Shown here one piece after another: positions 46,073-54,073 of a stretch of DNA of 64,000 bases; the stretch's first letter is position 1; each line of letters begins with the position of its first letter. A program made the translations under genes and the position numbers. The stretch is from Pelosinus fermentans JBW45 (GTDB lineage Bacteria > Bacillota > Negativicutes > DSM-13327), in the NCBI RefSeq assembly GCF_000271665.2, contig NZ_CP010978.1:2820501-2884500 (forward strand). Reading direction: 5' to 3'. The notes under the pieces are model-generated. The model was given only the letters and a program-made list of their open reading frames with translations. It did no database searches and was not told where the DNA came from.

Positions 46073-46119
46073 TGAAATTTACTTATTTTTTACATTTCTC
46101 TACCTTTCGATAGAGGCAA

Positions 46120-46147
46120 TTGCTTAAAAAGCACATTATGATATAAT
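46120..46147 (+). promoter_or_regulatory. Promoter of the 80-residue protein
   Basis: TTGCTT (46120-46125), 16-base spacer, TATAAT (46142-46147), in the gap between the divergent spo0E-like gene and the next plus-strand gene. Confidence 0.55.
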
Positions 46148-46203
46148 TATTGCAATAAATTAGGTGAAAATTGTAAAATTAGAAAATGATTGGAGTAATG
46201 TAT

Positions 46204-46446
46204 ATGGCAATATGGCGAATTAATATGGACTCTAGAGATTTCGAGCAGTATCGTAAAAGACTAGTGAACCGAGGCTTTATTCCCACCAATTATTTTTCTG
46301 CTAATGGATTTAACATAAAAAAGATGAAAGAACTTGCATTAGCTGGAAAGATGGACGCTATGCAATGTGTTGTCGGAAACTCCATCAGGTGGTATTATTT
46401 CGAAGATCAAGCTGAGTTAGCTCGTCTTAGAGGAGAACTTTCGTAA
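46204..46446 (+). CDS. Small conserved-looking protein, function unknown
   Basis: An 80-residue soluble protein (MAIWRINMDSRDF...). It has a promoter, GGAG eight bases before ATG 46204, and a perfect terminator after it, so it is a genuine gene. Charged and aromatic residues (RWYYFEDQAELARLRGEL) suggest a small folded domain. An in-frame ATG six codons earlier lacks spacing to a ribosome site. I do not recognise the family. Confidence 0.75.
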   Translation: MAIWRINMDSRDFEQYRKRLVNRGFIPTNYFSANGFNIKKMKELALAGKMDAMQCVVGNSIRWYYFEDQAELARLRGELS

Positions 46447-46466
46447 GAACAATATCTTTTTCCTAT

Positions 46467-46507
46467 ATATTGAAAAGGCTGTCTGATCTAGACAGCCTTT
46501 TCAATAT
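46467..46507. terminator. Bidirectional terminator
   Basis: ATATTGAAAAGGCTGTCT pairs perfectly with AGACAGCCTTTTCAATAT, between the 80-residue gene and the converging superoxide dismutase gene. Confidence 0.9.
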
Positions 46508-46520
46508 CGTCCTATGCATA

Positions 46521-47195
46521 TTATTCCGAATCACGCTCTCCTATCACTAAAGGGAGTTCCCCTTCCATTGCCAATCTAAGACGATTCTCAACTTCATACC
46601 AATTAATTAATTTTAACCATTCTTTCACATATTCCTCACGGTTATATTGATAATCAAGATAATATGCGTGCTCCCATACATCGATTACTAAGATAGGAAT
46701 CGATCCCCATTGAGTAAGATTTTGATGCTTTTCTGCAGTAAGAATCTCCAGGTGGCTCCATGCTGGATTCCATACGAGTATTCCCCAGCCAGATGCCTCT
46801 ACTTTAATAGCTGCATTGACAAACTGATCCAGAAAAGCATCAAAGCTGCCAAAGTATTTATTAATTTCTTTGACCGTACATCGTCCCGGCTCACTTTCAA
46901 ACCCTTGCGGTGCCATAATCGTCCAGTAAACACTATGCAAGATATGTCCAGAACCGTTAAACGCCAACTCATTTTCCCAATATTTTATAAATGTAAAATT
47001 TTCTTTCTTTCTTGCATCTACCAAAGCTAATTCAGCCCTATTAAGACCATCTACATAGGACTTGTGATGATGATCATGATGATACCGAAGTGTTGTGGAG
47101 CTAATAATTGGCTCTAAGGCATCATATGGATAGGGCAATGGGGGCAGCTTATGTTTCCCCGCTGGAGTATACGCACGCAAATCTGTGTCAGACAC
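46521..47195 (-). CDS. Fe/Mn superoxide dismutase
   Basis: A 224-residue iron/manganese superoxide dismutase. It has LPPLPYPYDALEP, LRYHHDHHHKSYVDGLN (first metal His), a second His in GSGHILHSVYW, and DVWEHAYYLDY (Asp and His). I place the start at GTG 47195, 11 bases after GGGGAGG, giving the usual length; the open frame reaches 47270. It follows the DUF3231 gene closely on the same strand, which suggests association with spore or envelope, as for some Bacillus SODs. No signal peptide. Confidence 0.9.
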   Translation of the reverse strand: MSDTDLRAYTPAGKHKLPPLPYPYDALEPIISSTTLRYHHDHHHKSYVDGLNRAELALVDARKKENFTFIKYWENELAFNGSGHILHSVYWTIMAPQGFESEPGRCTVKEINKYFGSFDAFLDQFVNAAIKVEASGWGILVWNPAWSHLEILTAEKHQNLTQWGSIPILVIDVWEHAYYLDYQYNREEYVKEWLKLINWYEVENRLRLAMEGELPLVIGERDSE

Positions 47196-47273
47196 GATTT
47201 TTTCAACCTCCCCACTCAATCTCTTACCGCTGTGTCGTATTATATTTCTACAACGAGAGGGGGGTGACAAAAA

Positions 47274-48299
47274 TCAGCTAAAAATCTCCATATTTTGATT
47301 TTCAACCAGCATCTGACGATCTACTGCTTGTGGCGGTTCCTCAAGCCATCCATATTTAATCATTAGGTTTGCTCCATCCTCTGCGTAAAGAGCAATTTCT
47401 GCCATTAATCTAGTATAATCAATTGCCAAATCATAACATTGGCTTGTCGAAATCGCTACACCATAATTACCTATGCCCATCTGTATTAAGGCTGAAATAT
47501 GAAATAACATTAATTTTTCCGAAAAAGGCGACTGCGATACTGTCGTAATTAAGGGTTCCATAGATGATCCGCCAGTCAGATCATCTGCCTCCAGTCTCTT
47601 TGTAAATATTTCGATGTGTTTTTGCGCAATTTCTTTACCTCTTAGAAAATGAGACCGAATATCAGGCGAAGAGGCTGTTTGCCAAAAACCTGTTATCATT
47701 GCTTTTCCCATAATATTAGTTTGAATGTTCATAAAGACATGCATAATCTCTACAGCTGTCAAAGGGCGGCTTTCTTTAAATACATTACCTAAAAAAGCTT
47801 GCTGCTTTGCAAACTCCACATGCTTATTGGCTGGAATATATGGAGATCTAGCATAAATCCCCTTTTCTAACATCAGCTTAACGACTCTTTCGTTAAGCTC
47901 TATCGACTCATGTAGTGTTTGAATGTAAAATTCTCTTATATCCTGACGAGAGGCTGTGCTTAACGCTAATCCATAAGCAGCCAGCCCTACTCGAGACATA
48001 TTATTGAGATAATGCAATGTGAAAATGTCATCAAACAGTTTTTCCGCATTGGTATTTACATCTTCATTCGTAAATCCAACAGGACTAGCAAACTCCTCAT
48101 TTTGGTACGTACTGCGGATCCATGCAACATGATTTTGCGATAAAGATAGAGCAAAATCCAGCAATGGGCGAATTTCTTCGTCCTCAACCTTTGCTAAAAA
48201 GTATTTCAATACACACTTTGCTAAACTATCACTTTGATATTGGCTCCACATGATTGCGATTTCTGCAGAGGTTAAACGGATATGGCTGATGTTAGACAT
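47274..48299 (-). CDS. DUF3231 (CotF-related, ferritin-like) protein
   Basis: A 341-residue protein with two similar helical halves (each ~170 residues, LTSAEIAIMWSQYQSDS... and PLTAVEIMHVFMNIQTN...), the DUF3231 layout seen in spore-former proteins. Each half is predicted to be a four-helix bundle. No cysteines or clear catalytic motif. GGGGGTG precedes the ATG. Roles known for the family are limited to spore-coat-like proteins. It is cotranscribed with the superoxide dismutase. Confidence 0.82.
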   Translation of the reverse strand: MSNISHIRLTSAEIAIMWSQYQSDSLAKCVLKYFLAKVEDEEIRPLLDFALSLSQNHVAWIRSTYQNEEFASPVGFTNEDVNTNAEKLFDDIFTLHYLNNMSRVGLAAYGLALSTASRQDIREFYIQTLHESIELNERVVKLMLEKGIYARSPYIPANKHVEFAKQQAFLGNVFKESRPLTAVEIMHVFMNIQTNIMGKAMITGFWQTASSPDIRSHFLRGKEIAQKHIEIFTKRLEADDLTGGSSMEPLITTVSQSPFSEKLMLFHISALIQMGIGNYGVAISTSQCYDLAIDYTRLMAEIALYAEDGANLMIKYGWLEEPPQAVDRQMLVENQNMEIFS

Positions 48300-48359
48300 A
48301 CATACACCCCCATTTTTTTATTATTATAACCCTAGTTCTTTATTATTAACTACTTATGC

Positions 48360-48435
48360 AAAAAAAATAAAAGAAGGGGGGTATCACCCAACAATGAGAA
48401 GATATCCCCTAATAGGTATCCTCTCAATTGTTAGG
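48360..48435. terminator. Bidirectional hairpin region
   Basis: CCAACAATGAGAAGATATCC and its partner (GGTATCCTCTCAATTGTTAGG, imperfect) form a long stem. ATTTTTTTAG follows on the plus strand; CTTTTATTTTTTTTG follows on the minus strand, where it would terminate the patatin gene. Confidence 0.65.
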
Positions 48436-48475
48436 ATATTTTTTTAGCCAAGTCTTTTGGCATCGTCTGTTTTAC

Positions 48476-49504
48476 TTATATTGGGCGATTATGTACCGTG
48501 TTCGCTGGATCATCATACCATTCAAAATAACGCTCTGCACATTCACGCCCAGACTGAATGAGAGCATTCTTCTTTTCATCACTTAAATGGAATTCAATCG
48601 TTTTCACATGCAGTGTATTGATATAAATTGTTCTATGCCAATCATCACTGTGCAGATGCTGATTTTGTTGACTCTCCATATAAACATCAACAAGACCTTT
48701 TGTAAACTCAATCAAATCTTTTATTTCTTTTCTAGCAGGATCAGTCTGCTTGCGAAACTCAGCAATCTCACGACCAGAATCCAAACGAAATCCAAGAGTC
48801 TCTTTATTAAATACATAGAGGCCTGCAGCTTCATCATTTTGTTTTAATTGCTCATTATATTCCTTATAATATTCCGGTTCACTAAAATACTCATGGACAT
48901 ATTTTTCTCTATCGAATAATTTAATGGGATAATTATCAAGAACTCCACCATCTACGTATACATCATTGTGCTCACCTCTTTTTGCTGCAAAGAGCAATGG
49001 GATCGACATCGATATACGGACAGCATCTGCTACACAAAGATCGGGAGTATTCTCCACGGAGAAGACTTCAGAGAACCTAGTAGAAAGATTCGTGCCAATA
49101 AAAAACATCTCTCTAAAATCTAGTTCTTTTCCTGCTTCGGAAATCTCTTTAAAGGTGGCATCAGGATTCCCAGTTTTGATTTGAATCAGATCGCTTACCC
49201 AATTTCGAAAATAGTCTCCTTTATACCAGCCGAATTCTTTAAATAACCTAGTCGTATCAAGCACTACTCCAAAAGAATCATCTAGAAATTTCGTAAAATC
49301 TAAATTTTGTAAAATATCTTCAATTTCTTTGAAGCTAAAATTCAAACCGATCAGCAGCCCCATGATGGCACCTGTTGACGTACCACCAATACGTTCAATT
49401 TTCGGCAAGATCCCTCTCTCCTGTAATACGCTAAGAGCTCCAATATACGCGATTCCCTTCACTCCTCCCCCTTCAAAAATAAAATTGCGGAACGGATAAT
49501 CCAA
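48476..49504 (-). CDS. Patatin-like phospholipase
   Basis: A 342-residue serine lipid acyl hydrolase. The oxyanion GGGVKG and the nucleophile GTSTG (Ser about residue 43) lie in the first 50 residues, and the catalytic Asp is in DGGVLDNYP near 190. No signal peptide or transmembrane segment. TTG start with AAGGAGG seven bases upstream. It is monocistronic. The lipid substrate is unknown. Confidence 0.9.
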   Translation of the reverse strand: MDYPFRNFIFEGGGVKGIAYIGALSVLQERGILPKIERIGGTSTGAIMGLLIGLNFSFKEIEDILQNLDFTKFLDDSFGVVLDTTRLFKEFGWYKGDYFRNWVSDLIQIKTGNPDATFKEISEAGKELDFREMFFIGTNLSTRFSEVFSVENTPDLCVADAVRISMSIPLLFAAKRGEHNDVYVDGGVLDNYPIKLFDREKYVHEYFSEPEYYKEYNEQLKQNDEAAGLYVFNKETLGFRLDSGREIAEFRKQTDPARKEIKDLIEFTKGLVDVYMESQQNQHLHSDDWHRTIYINTLHVKTIEFHLSDEKKNALIQSGRECAERYFEWYDDPANTVHNRPI

Positions 49505-49549
49505 AACAACACCTCCTTCAATATATCTAGCATATTAAATGGATTAACA

Positions 49550-49672
49550 ATATATGCTTACAAATTTCAGTCGATTATATTGCAAAAAAAGAGAGAGCGA
49601 ATTCAACTCCAGAATTCGCTCTCTTTTCTGTAACAAGTGCCGCTATAGAAGAATAGTTGCTATCCTACTGTC
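49550..49672. repeat. Intergenic duplicate, copy A (with terminator)
   Basis: Begins ATATATGCTTACAAA, contains a stem (GAGAGCGAATTC / GAATTCGCTCTC, 49593-49623) flanked by A/T-runs, and ends GTTGCTATCCTACTGTCA, overlapping the HAD gene's stop codon. The same block recurs at 51575-51688. The hairpin is the HAD gene's terminator. Confidence 0.8.
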
Positions 49673-50349
49673 AAAAAACTCTTTTTAGCAAAGTCAGTAA
49701 ATTCACCAATAACCATATCCACACCCTTCAGCTGCCGTAGTCGATTATGAGCTTCCTGAGGGCCGATGGCTATAATCTGACCAATATTAGCGCGCCTAGC
49801 TGCTTCAATGCCTGCATCCGCATCTTCAAAAACAATGCATTGTTCTGGAGACAATCCTAGATTTTGAGCCGATTTTAAATAAATTTCAGGAAACGGTTTT
49901 CCTGGAAGCAAGCCATCATCATATACCACTTTGTCAAAATTAAACCACTTTTCTAAATGAAATACCTCAAAGTAGAAATTAACATTATTAATTTCTGACC
50001 CAGTAGCAATCGTGCAGGCAATATGATTCTCAATCAAATAATCAAGTAAATCAATGGCGCCCGGTGCCAATTTAACATGATCGGCATCTTTACGGCATAA
50101 GTCACGATATATCACTTCTTTTTCCTGACTTAGCGCTTCTCCTTCTTCATCGGAAAGCTGCTTACCAGCTAAATACGACATTGTAACTTTGTTAGGTCTG
50201 CCTAAAACAAAAGTAGCCATTTCATGATCGCTAACTGGGTATCCTCTCAATTTTTCAGCCATAGCAATCCAGGCACTGGTTTGCTTATCAGTATCCCAAA
50301 ACAACGTTCCATTAAAATCAAAAATTACTCCCGAGTACTTTTTAGACAT
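49660..50349 (-). CDS. HAD-superfamily phosphatase (beta-phosphoglucomutase/phosphatase type)
   Basis: A 229-residue HAD subfamily IA hydrolase. Motif I is FDFNGTLFWDT (Asp nucleophile, with Asn replacing the usual second-position Asp two residues on: DFNGT rather than DxDGT), motif II TIATGSE, motif III lysine in PGKPFPE, motif IV FEDADAGIEAA. The missing second Asp, normally the acid/base residue, is odd. GGGGG precedes ATG 50349. Substrate unknown. Confidence 0.85.
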   Translation of the reverse strand: MSKKYSGVIFDFNGTLFWDTDKQTSAWIAMAEKLRGYPVSDHEMATFVLGRPNKVTMSYLAGKQLSDEEGEALSQEKEVIYRDLCRKDADHVKLAPGAIDLLDYLIENHIACTIATGSEINNVNFYFEVFHLEKWFNFDKVVYDDGLLPGKPFPEIYLKSAQNLGLSPEQCIVFEDADAGIEAARRANIGQIIAIGPQEAHNRLRQLKGVDMVIGEFTDFAKKSFLTVG

Positions 50350-50664
50350 CAACTTTCCCCCATTTTCCTAGTATAATCTCCGATAAATTAGCCACACAAC
50401 CCAGCCAAAATTCTTCATTATCATAATCCTACTCTACTTTATTTAACATGATAAAACAAAACTCCTGCAAACTCTCTCACCAACGTTAACATAAGCACAC
50501 ACTTGTAGCAGCTAGCTATAAATATAAGAATGGACTGTGTTGAAACAAACGTTTCCTCACAGTCCACACGTCATTTTAATATATCTTGATCCGTAACATC
50601 AGCACCCGCGTCATTCATTGCACAATTATATTACTGTAAAAACAGCATCTTGGCAAACTTGCTG
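50350..50664. other. 315-bp intergenic region with one hairpin
   Basis: No gene seen. GGACTGTG (50532-50539) and CACAGTCC (50558-50565) with inner GAAAC/GTTTC pairing form a stable stem. The T-run is poor on both strands; it probably ends the serine hydrolase transcript. Confidence 0.55.
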
Positions 50665-51429
50665 CTATTTTCTCCGCAGGGCATTATAAATCTTCGCGGA
50701 TTCACTGGCAATAAAATTACTGGAATACGTATGATCCGCCGTAGTTGTAAAAAAGCTGATCAGAATCGGATCATGACCATCCTGAATTACTCCCACATCG
50801 CAAAGTATTTCATCCAGTTCACCAACTTTATGAAAGACTGGAGTCTGCATGTAGCGCGGAATTTCATCGTTATAAATCGTATTGGCCAACTCATCCTTTA
50901 ACTGCCCATTTTTGCTTTTATTCAGATACTTGCCAGTATAGATCTTCTCGAATACTTTTCCCATTTCGTAGGGCGTTGTTACACTATGATATTGGTATTT
51001 CTGAAAAGCATCTTTATTATGAATTTGGGTCTTGCGCAGTTTAAGGTCCTTGACTGTCTTAGTAAGAACATCCTGGTTATTAGTATCCATCTCATTTAAT
51101 AATTCCTGAAATGCGTTATTGTCACTCACCGTCATCATCAGCTCTATCTGCTGATCATATTGGCTGGCCTTGGCTGATCCGGCCTGAGGATATAAATATT
51201 TGTAGGTAGCTAAGGCAACTACTAATTTACTAGTTGAAGCTGTTGGAAATATTTCATCCTGGTTAAATTCGATAGTACGACCAGTATTTAAATTCTTGGC
51301 AAAGACTCCGACCCGGCCATCAAACTGTTTTAAGTCGTTTTTTATTTCTCGCTCAAGTGAGGAAGCTGCCAGTGCATGAGCAGTAAAGACAGTCACCAAA
51401 GCAAGCAGTATCGTAACCTTTTTTATCAT
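50665..51429 (-). CDS. Exported class A beta-lactamase-fold serine hydrolase
   Basis: A 254-residue exported protein with a cleavable signal peptide (MIKKVTILLALVTVFTAHALAA). Active-site motifs of penicillin-recognising enzymes are present: STSK (about 67-70), SDN (about 113), and KVGEL in place of KTG. The omega-loop glutamate pattern (E-x-x-L-N) of true class A beta-lactamases was not found before TTPYEMG. So a DD-peptidase-like or other serine hydrolase role is more probable than penicillin hydrolysis. GAGGTGG precedes the ATG. Confidence 0.82.
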   Translation of the reverse strand: MIKKVTILLALVTVFTAHALAASSLEREIKNDLKQFDGRVGVFAKNLNTGRTIEFNQDEIFPTASTSKLVVALATYKYLYPQAGSAKASQYDQQIELMMTVSDNNAFQELLNEMDTNNQDVLTKTVKDLKLRKTQIHNKDAFQKYQYHSVTTPYEMGKVFEKIYTGKYLNKSKNGQLKDELANTIYNDEIPRYMQTPVFHKVGELDEILCDVGVIQDGHDPILISFFTTTADHTYSSNFIASESAKIYNALRRK

Positions 51430-51574
51430 GTAACCACCTCGTCAAAATAATTTGGTCTTCAGGAAATTCATACGCTCTTTCCCTATGTATCCTATTTTCT
51501 ACCTATGTCAGTATAGAATAAAACTATGACCAAATTATGACAGCAATAGTGCTAACAGATTCACTATATATCCC

Positions 51575-51688
51575 ATATATGCTTACAAAGTCTACTATAT
51601 GGAAAAAAGAGAGCGAATTTAATTGAGAAATTCGCTCTCTTTTCTATAATCGTTCCAATAAGAAGATTGTTTGCTATCCTGCTGACAG
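51575..51688. repeat. Intergenic duplicate, copy B (with terminator)
   Basis: Second copy of the block at 49550-49672: ATATATGCTTACAAA, a hairpin (GAGAGCGAATTT / AAATTCGCTCTC, 51610-51640), and TTTGCTATCCTGCTGACA. It ends next to the stop codon of the downstream gene and acts as its terminator. Confidence 0.8.
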
Positions 51689-51692
51689 CACC

Positions 51693-52229
51693 TTACGGTT
51701 TGCAAATGATTTCAGCGATATAAGTATTTAAAATATTAGCTGAATAATCCGGGCGTATCACCACAGCGGTATCTACTCCCTTACCCGTGCCGCCTACGGC
51801 AATGATCTCTTCTCCATAGGGGATGAGTCCCGCATCAAGAGCCATGACAGCAACCTCTACGCCAACCTTAACCCCTTGGCCAAACATTCTAAGCGTACCT
51901 GCCATAATTTCTACAGGATACACCCCGCCGAATTTCTTGCTAATTCCCCGCTCTGCACCAGATAATACATGATTGGTTGTCAATACTTTCACATTTTTTT
52001 CAATCAGTATCTCACGTTGCTGAGGCGTCAATTCATTTACTCCGGGATCTTTAAAACCATTGACATGCGTTACACATACTATGTTTTCAGCTTTTCCCGC
52101 AAATAATTCGGCTGTTTTACCACTAACGGATGCTACCACAATTGACTTTATGCCATATTCTTCAGCTTTGCGCAATGCCAGCTCCACCGTTTTTTCGGTA
52201 TGAATAGCTCCTACAGATTTCCAGTACAT
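51693..52229 (-). CDS. Stand-alone pyruvate-kinase C-terminal-domain protein
   Basis: A 178-residue protein matching the pyruvate kinase alpha/beta (C-terminal) domain without the catalytic barrel. It begins TEKTVELALRKAEEYGIKSI and has VVASVSGKTAELFAGK, then VCVTHVNGF, VLSGAERGIS and GGTGKGVDTAVVI. In pyruvate kinases this domain binds effectors; free versions are known in Firmicutes and archaea, with no proven function. ATG 52229 is preceded by GGAG at nine bases; the longer open frame overlaps rarD. Confidence 0.82.
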   Translation of the reverse strand: MYWKSVGAIHTEKTVELALRKAEEYGIKSIVVASVSGKTAELFAGKAENIVCVTHVNGFKDPGVNELTPQQREILIEKNVKVLTTNHVLSGAERGISKKFGGVYPVEIMAGTLRMFGQGVKVGVEVAVMALDAGLIPYGEEIIAVGGTGKGVDTAVVIRPDYSANILNTYIAEIICKP

Positions 52230-52272
52230 ACTCATCATCTCCACATTATAAATTTTCATTTTACATTGTACT

Positions 52273-53217
52273 TTATCTATCTTTAAATAACATATTAAAC
52301 CTCTGCAGTAATATTTCACTTCTTAGAAAAAATTTGGTGCCAGCTAAAGAAAACACCAGCAAGGCTGCCCAAATTAGGCCAAATGATACAGCATGAACGA
52401 TAGTAAATGCCTCGTGGTATAAGAAAATTCCTAATAATAGTGAAATGGTAGGCGCTAAATATTGGATAAATCCAAGCATTGTTAGTGAAAGTCGGTTCGC
52501 ACTATTCGCAAATAATAATAATGGAATGGGCGTCACAATCCCCCCTCCGACTAAAAATAGAGAAGTAAGGGACAAACCGTCAAAACTTCCACTTCCATGA
52601 TAACCCAAATATAAAAGATACAAAAAAGCAAACGGGGCTACGATGAGTGTCTCCAACGTAATACTTGTAATCGGCGATAGAACAGCCTTTTTTTTGCATA
52701 ACCCGTACAAACCAAAAGAAAGAGCCAAGCAGATTGCAGCCCAGGGCACACTGCCAAAGTGCATTGTCATGTATAAAACACCGCTGGCTGCTAGTATAAC
52801 AGCAATGCTCTGCCCCAAAGACAGCCTTTCCCTAAAAAATAGAATGCCTAGCAGAATACTAACCAGTGGACTAATATAGTAACCTAAACTGGTCTCAATT
52901 ACTCGATTATTATTGACTGCCCAAATAAAAATAAACCAATTGAGGGTGATAAAGATCGTTCCAATCATCAATGCCAACAATTGAGTAGGAGCAGCAAGCA
53001 ACTGAGTGATTTCTTCATATAACTGTTTCTTGCGATTCATAAGAATCACCACCGCCAGCATGAACAGTAGAGACCAAAAAACGCGATGCGCTATAACCTC
53101 TTGCGCCGACACGTTAGAAACCAATTTCCAATAGATCGGCAATATCCCCCAAAGAAAGTATGCACCAATCGCTGAAGTGAGTCCTCTTTTTAGATTTTCA
53201 TTTTGTTCCATATTCAT
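52273..53217 (-). CDS. rarD: RarD-type DMT transporter
   Basis: A 314-residue ten-helix transporter of the EamA superfamily, RarD branch (start GLTSAIGAYFLWGILPIYWKL; WFIFIWAVNNNRVIETSLGYYISPL). Substrate not established for the family. Start is one of two close ATGs (53217 or 53211). It lies divergent from a tetR gene, and its promoter contains one of two palindromic operators, so it is probably the regulated target, as a possible efflux pump. Confidence 0.9.
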   Translation of the reverse strand: MNMEQNENLKRGLTSAIGAYFLWGILPIYWKLVSNVSAQEVIAHRVFWSLLFMLAVVILMNRKKQLYEEITQLLAAPTQLLALMIGTIFITLNWFIFIWAVNNNRVIETSLGYYISPLVSILLGILFFRERLSLGQSIAVILAASGVLYMTMHFGSVPWAAICLALSFGLYGLCKKKAVLSPITSITLETLIVAPFAFLYLLYLGYHGSGSFDGLSLTSLFLVGGGIVTPIPLLLFANSANRLSLTMLGFIQYLAPTISLLLGIFLYHEAFTIVHAVSFGLIWAALLVFSLAGTKFFLRSEILLQRFNMLFKDR

Positions 53218-53259
53218 TACCCCAATTCTTTCTTAATATCGTCAACTGTAATAAATAAA

Positions 53260-53289
53260 TTGATTTTTCAGGCGAATTTATGATATAAT
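53260..53289 (+). promoter_or_regulatory. Promoter of tetR gene
   Basis: TTGATT (53260-53265), 18-base spacer, TATAAT (53284-53289). The operator at 53296-53308 covers its predicted transcription start. Confidence 0.65.
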
Positions 53290-53295
53290 TCAATC

Positions 53296-53308
53296 GGACA
53301 AGTTGTCC
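53296..53308. promoter_or_regulatory. TetR operator 1
   Basis: GGACAA-G-TTGTCC, a perfect palindrome at the start point of the tetR promoter. Confidence 0.75.
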
Positions 53309-53315
53309 TTAATGA

Positions 53316-53345
53316 ATTATACCGGACAAACTGTCCGATTGTCAA
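53316..53345 (-). promoter_or_regulatory. Promoter of rarD
   Basis: Minus strand TTGACA (53340-53345), 18-base spacer, TATAAT (53316-53321), both consensus. Operator 2 occupies the spacer. Confidence 0.8.
53323..53337. promoter_or_regulatory. TetR operator 2
   Basis: CGGACA-AAC-TGTCCG, a perfect dyad with the same half-site (GGACA) as operator 1, 28 bp away centre to centre, inside the rarD promoter spacer. Confidence 0.78.
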
Positions 53346-53378
53346 TATACAATCTTTCATATTAAGGAGAATGTAAAA

Positions 53379-53978
53379 ATGAGTAAGGCACTTGACGCTA
53401 CCCAACTCTCTAAAGATGAGGTAATACGACGGCGAATTTTGGAATCGGCGCGAATGCTCTTTATCGAACAGGGTGTTGAGAGCGTAAACATGCACCAGAT
53501 TGCAAAAATGGCTGAAGTTGGTCAAGCAAGCTTATATCGTCGGTACACAGAAAAGGGCGATATTTGTATGGAGATCGTCCTAGAAGAGTGCCAGCCTTTA
53601 TTTGATGAAGTCAAAGCGTATCTTGATCAATCTACTGATATTCCCATTTTAGATCGACTTTATCAAGTAATCATAAAATTTGTGACTTTTACAGAGGCGA
53701 AGGTTCCCTGGTTATGCAGCGTCAGCCGCGCTACACCAGGCTATCGTCCACTACAATCGCCTCTATATCAATCCATGCGAAATACTTGCAGGGAATTGCT
53801 GAACGAGGCCGTAGAGCGGGGAGAAGTTACAGATGTAGATGTTTTCTATACCGTAGAGGTATTACTGGCAGCGCTCCACAACATTGATTTTCACATCCGG
53901 GATCAAGGCTTTTCGACTAAGCAAATTCTGCTAGGATTGCATCGACTCTTTATTGAAGGGTTGAAAAAAAATAATTAA
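53379..53978 (+). CDS. TetR-family transcriptional repressor
   Basis: A 199-residue TetR regulator. The N-terminal helix-turn-helix is typical (RRRILESARMLFIEQGVESVNMHQIAKMAEVGQASLYRRYTEKG in substance, residues ~17-60), with an all-helical ligand domain after it. AAGGAG precedes the ATG. The two GGACA-type palindromes in the divergent gap point to autorepression and repression of rarD. The ligand is unknown. Confidence 0.92.
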   Translation: MSKALDATQLSKDEVIRRRILESARMLFIEQGVESVNMHQIAKMAEVGQASLYRRYTEKGDICMEIVLEECQPLFDEVKAYLDQSTDIPILDRLYQVIIKFVTFTEAKVPWLCSVSRATPGYRPLQSPLYQSMRNTCRELLNEAVERGEVTDVDVFYTVEVLLAALHNIDFHIRDQGFSTKQILLGLHRLFIEGLKKNN

Positions 53979-54012
53979 TAAATCTTGCTTAGCATATTGC
54001 CTTATATATTAC

Positions 54013-54048
54013 AAAGGGAACGAATTCAGTTAAGAATTCGTTCCCTTT
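54013..54048. terminator. Bidirectional terminator between tetR and citF
   Basis: AAAGGGAACGAATTC and GAATTCGTTCCCTTT form a perfect 15-bp stem with a six-base loop and T-run, between converging genes. The stem has the GAATTC core also found in the hairpins at 49593 and 51610. Confidence 0.88.
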
Positions 54049-54073
54049 TGCCTATATAAATATTGTTTTCTTC

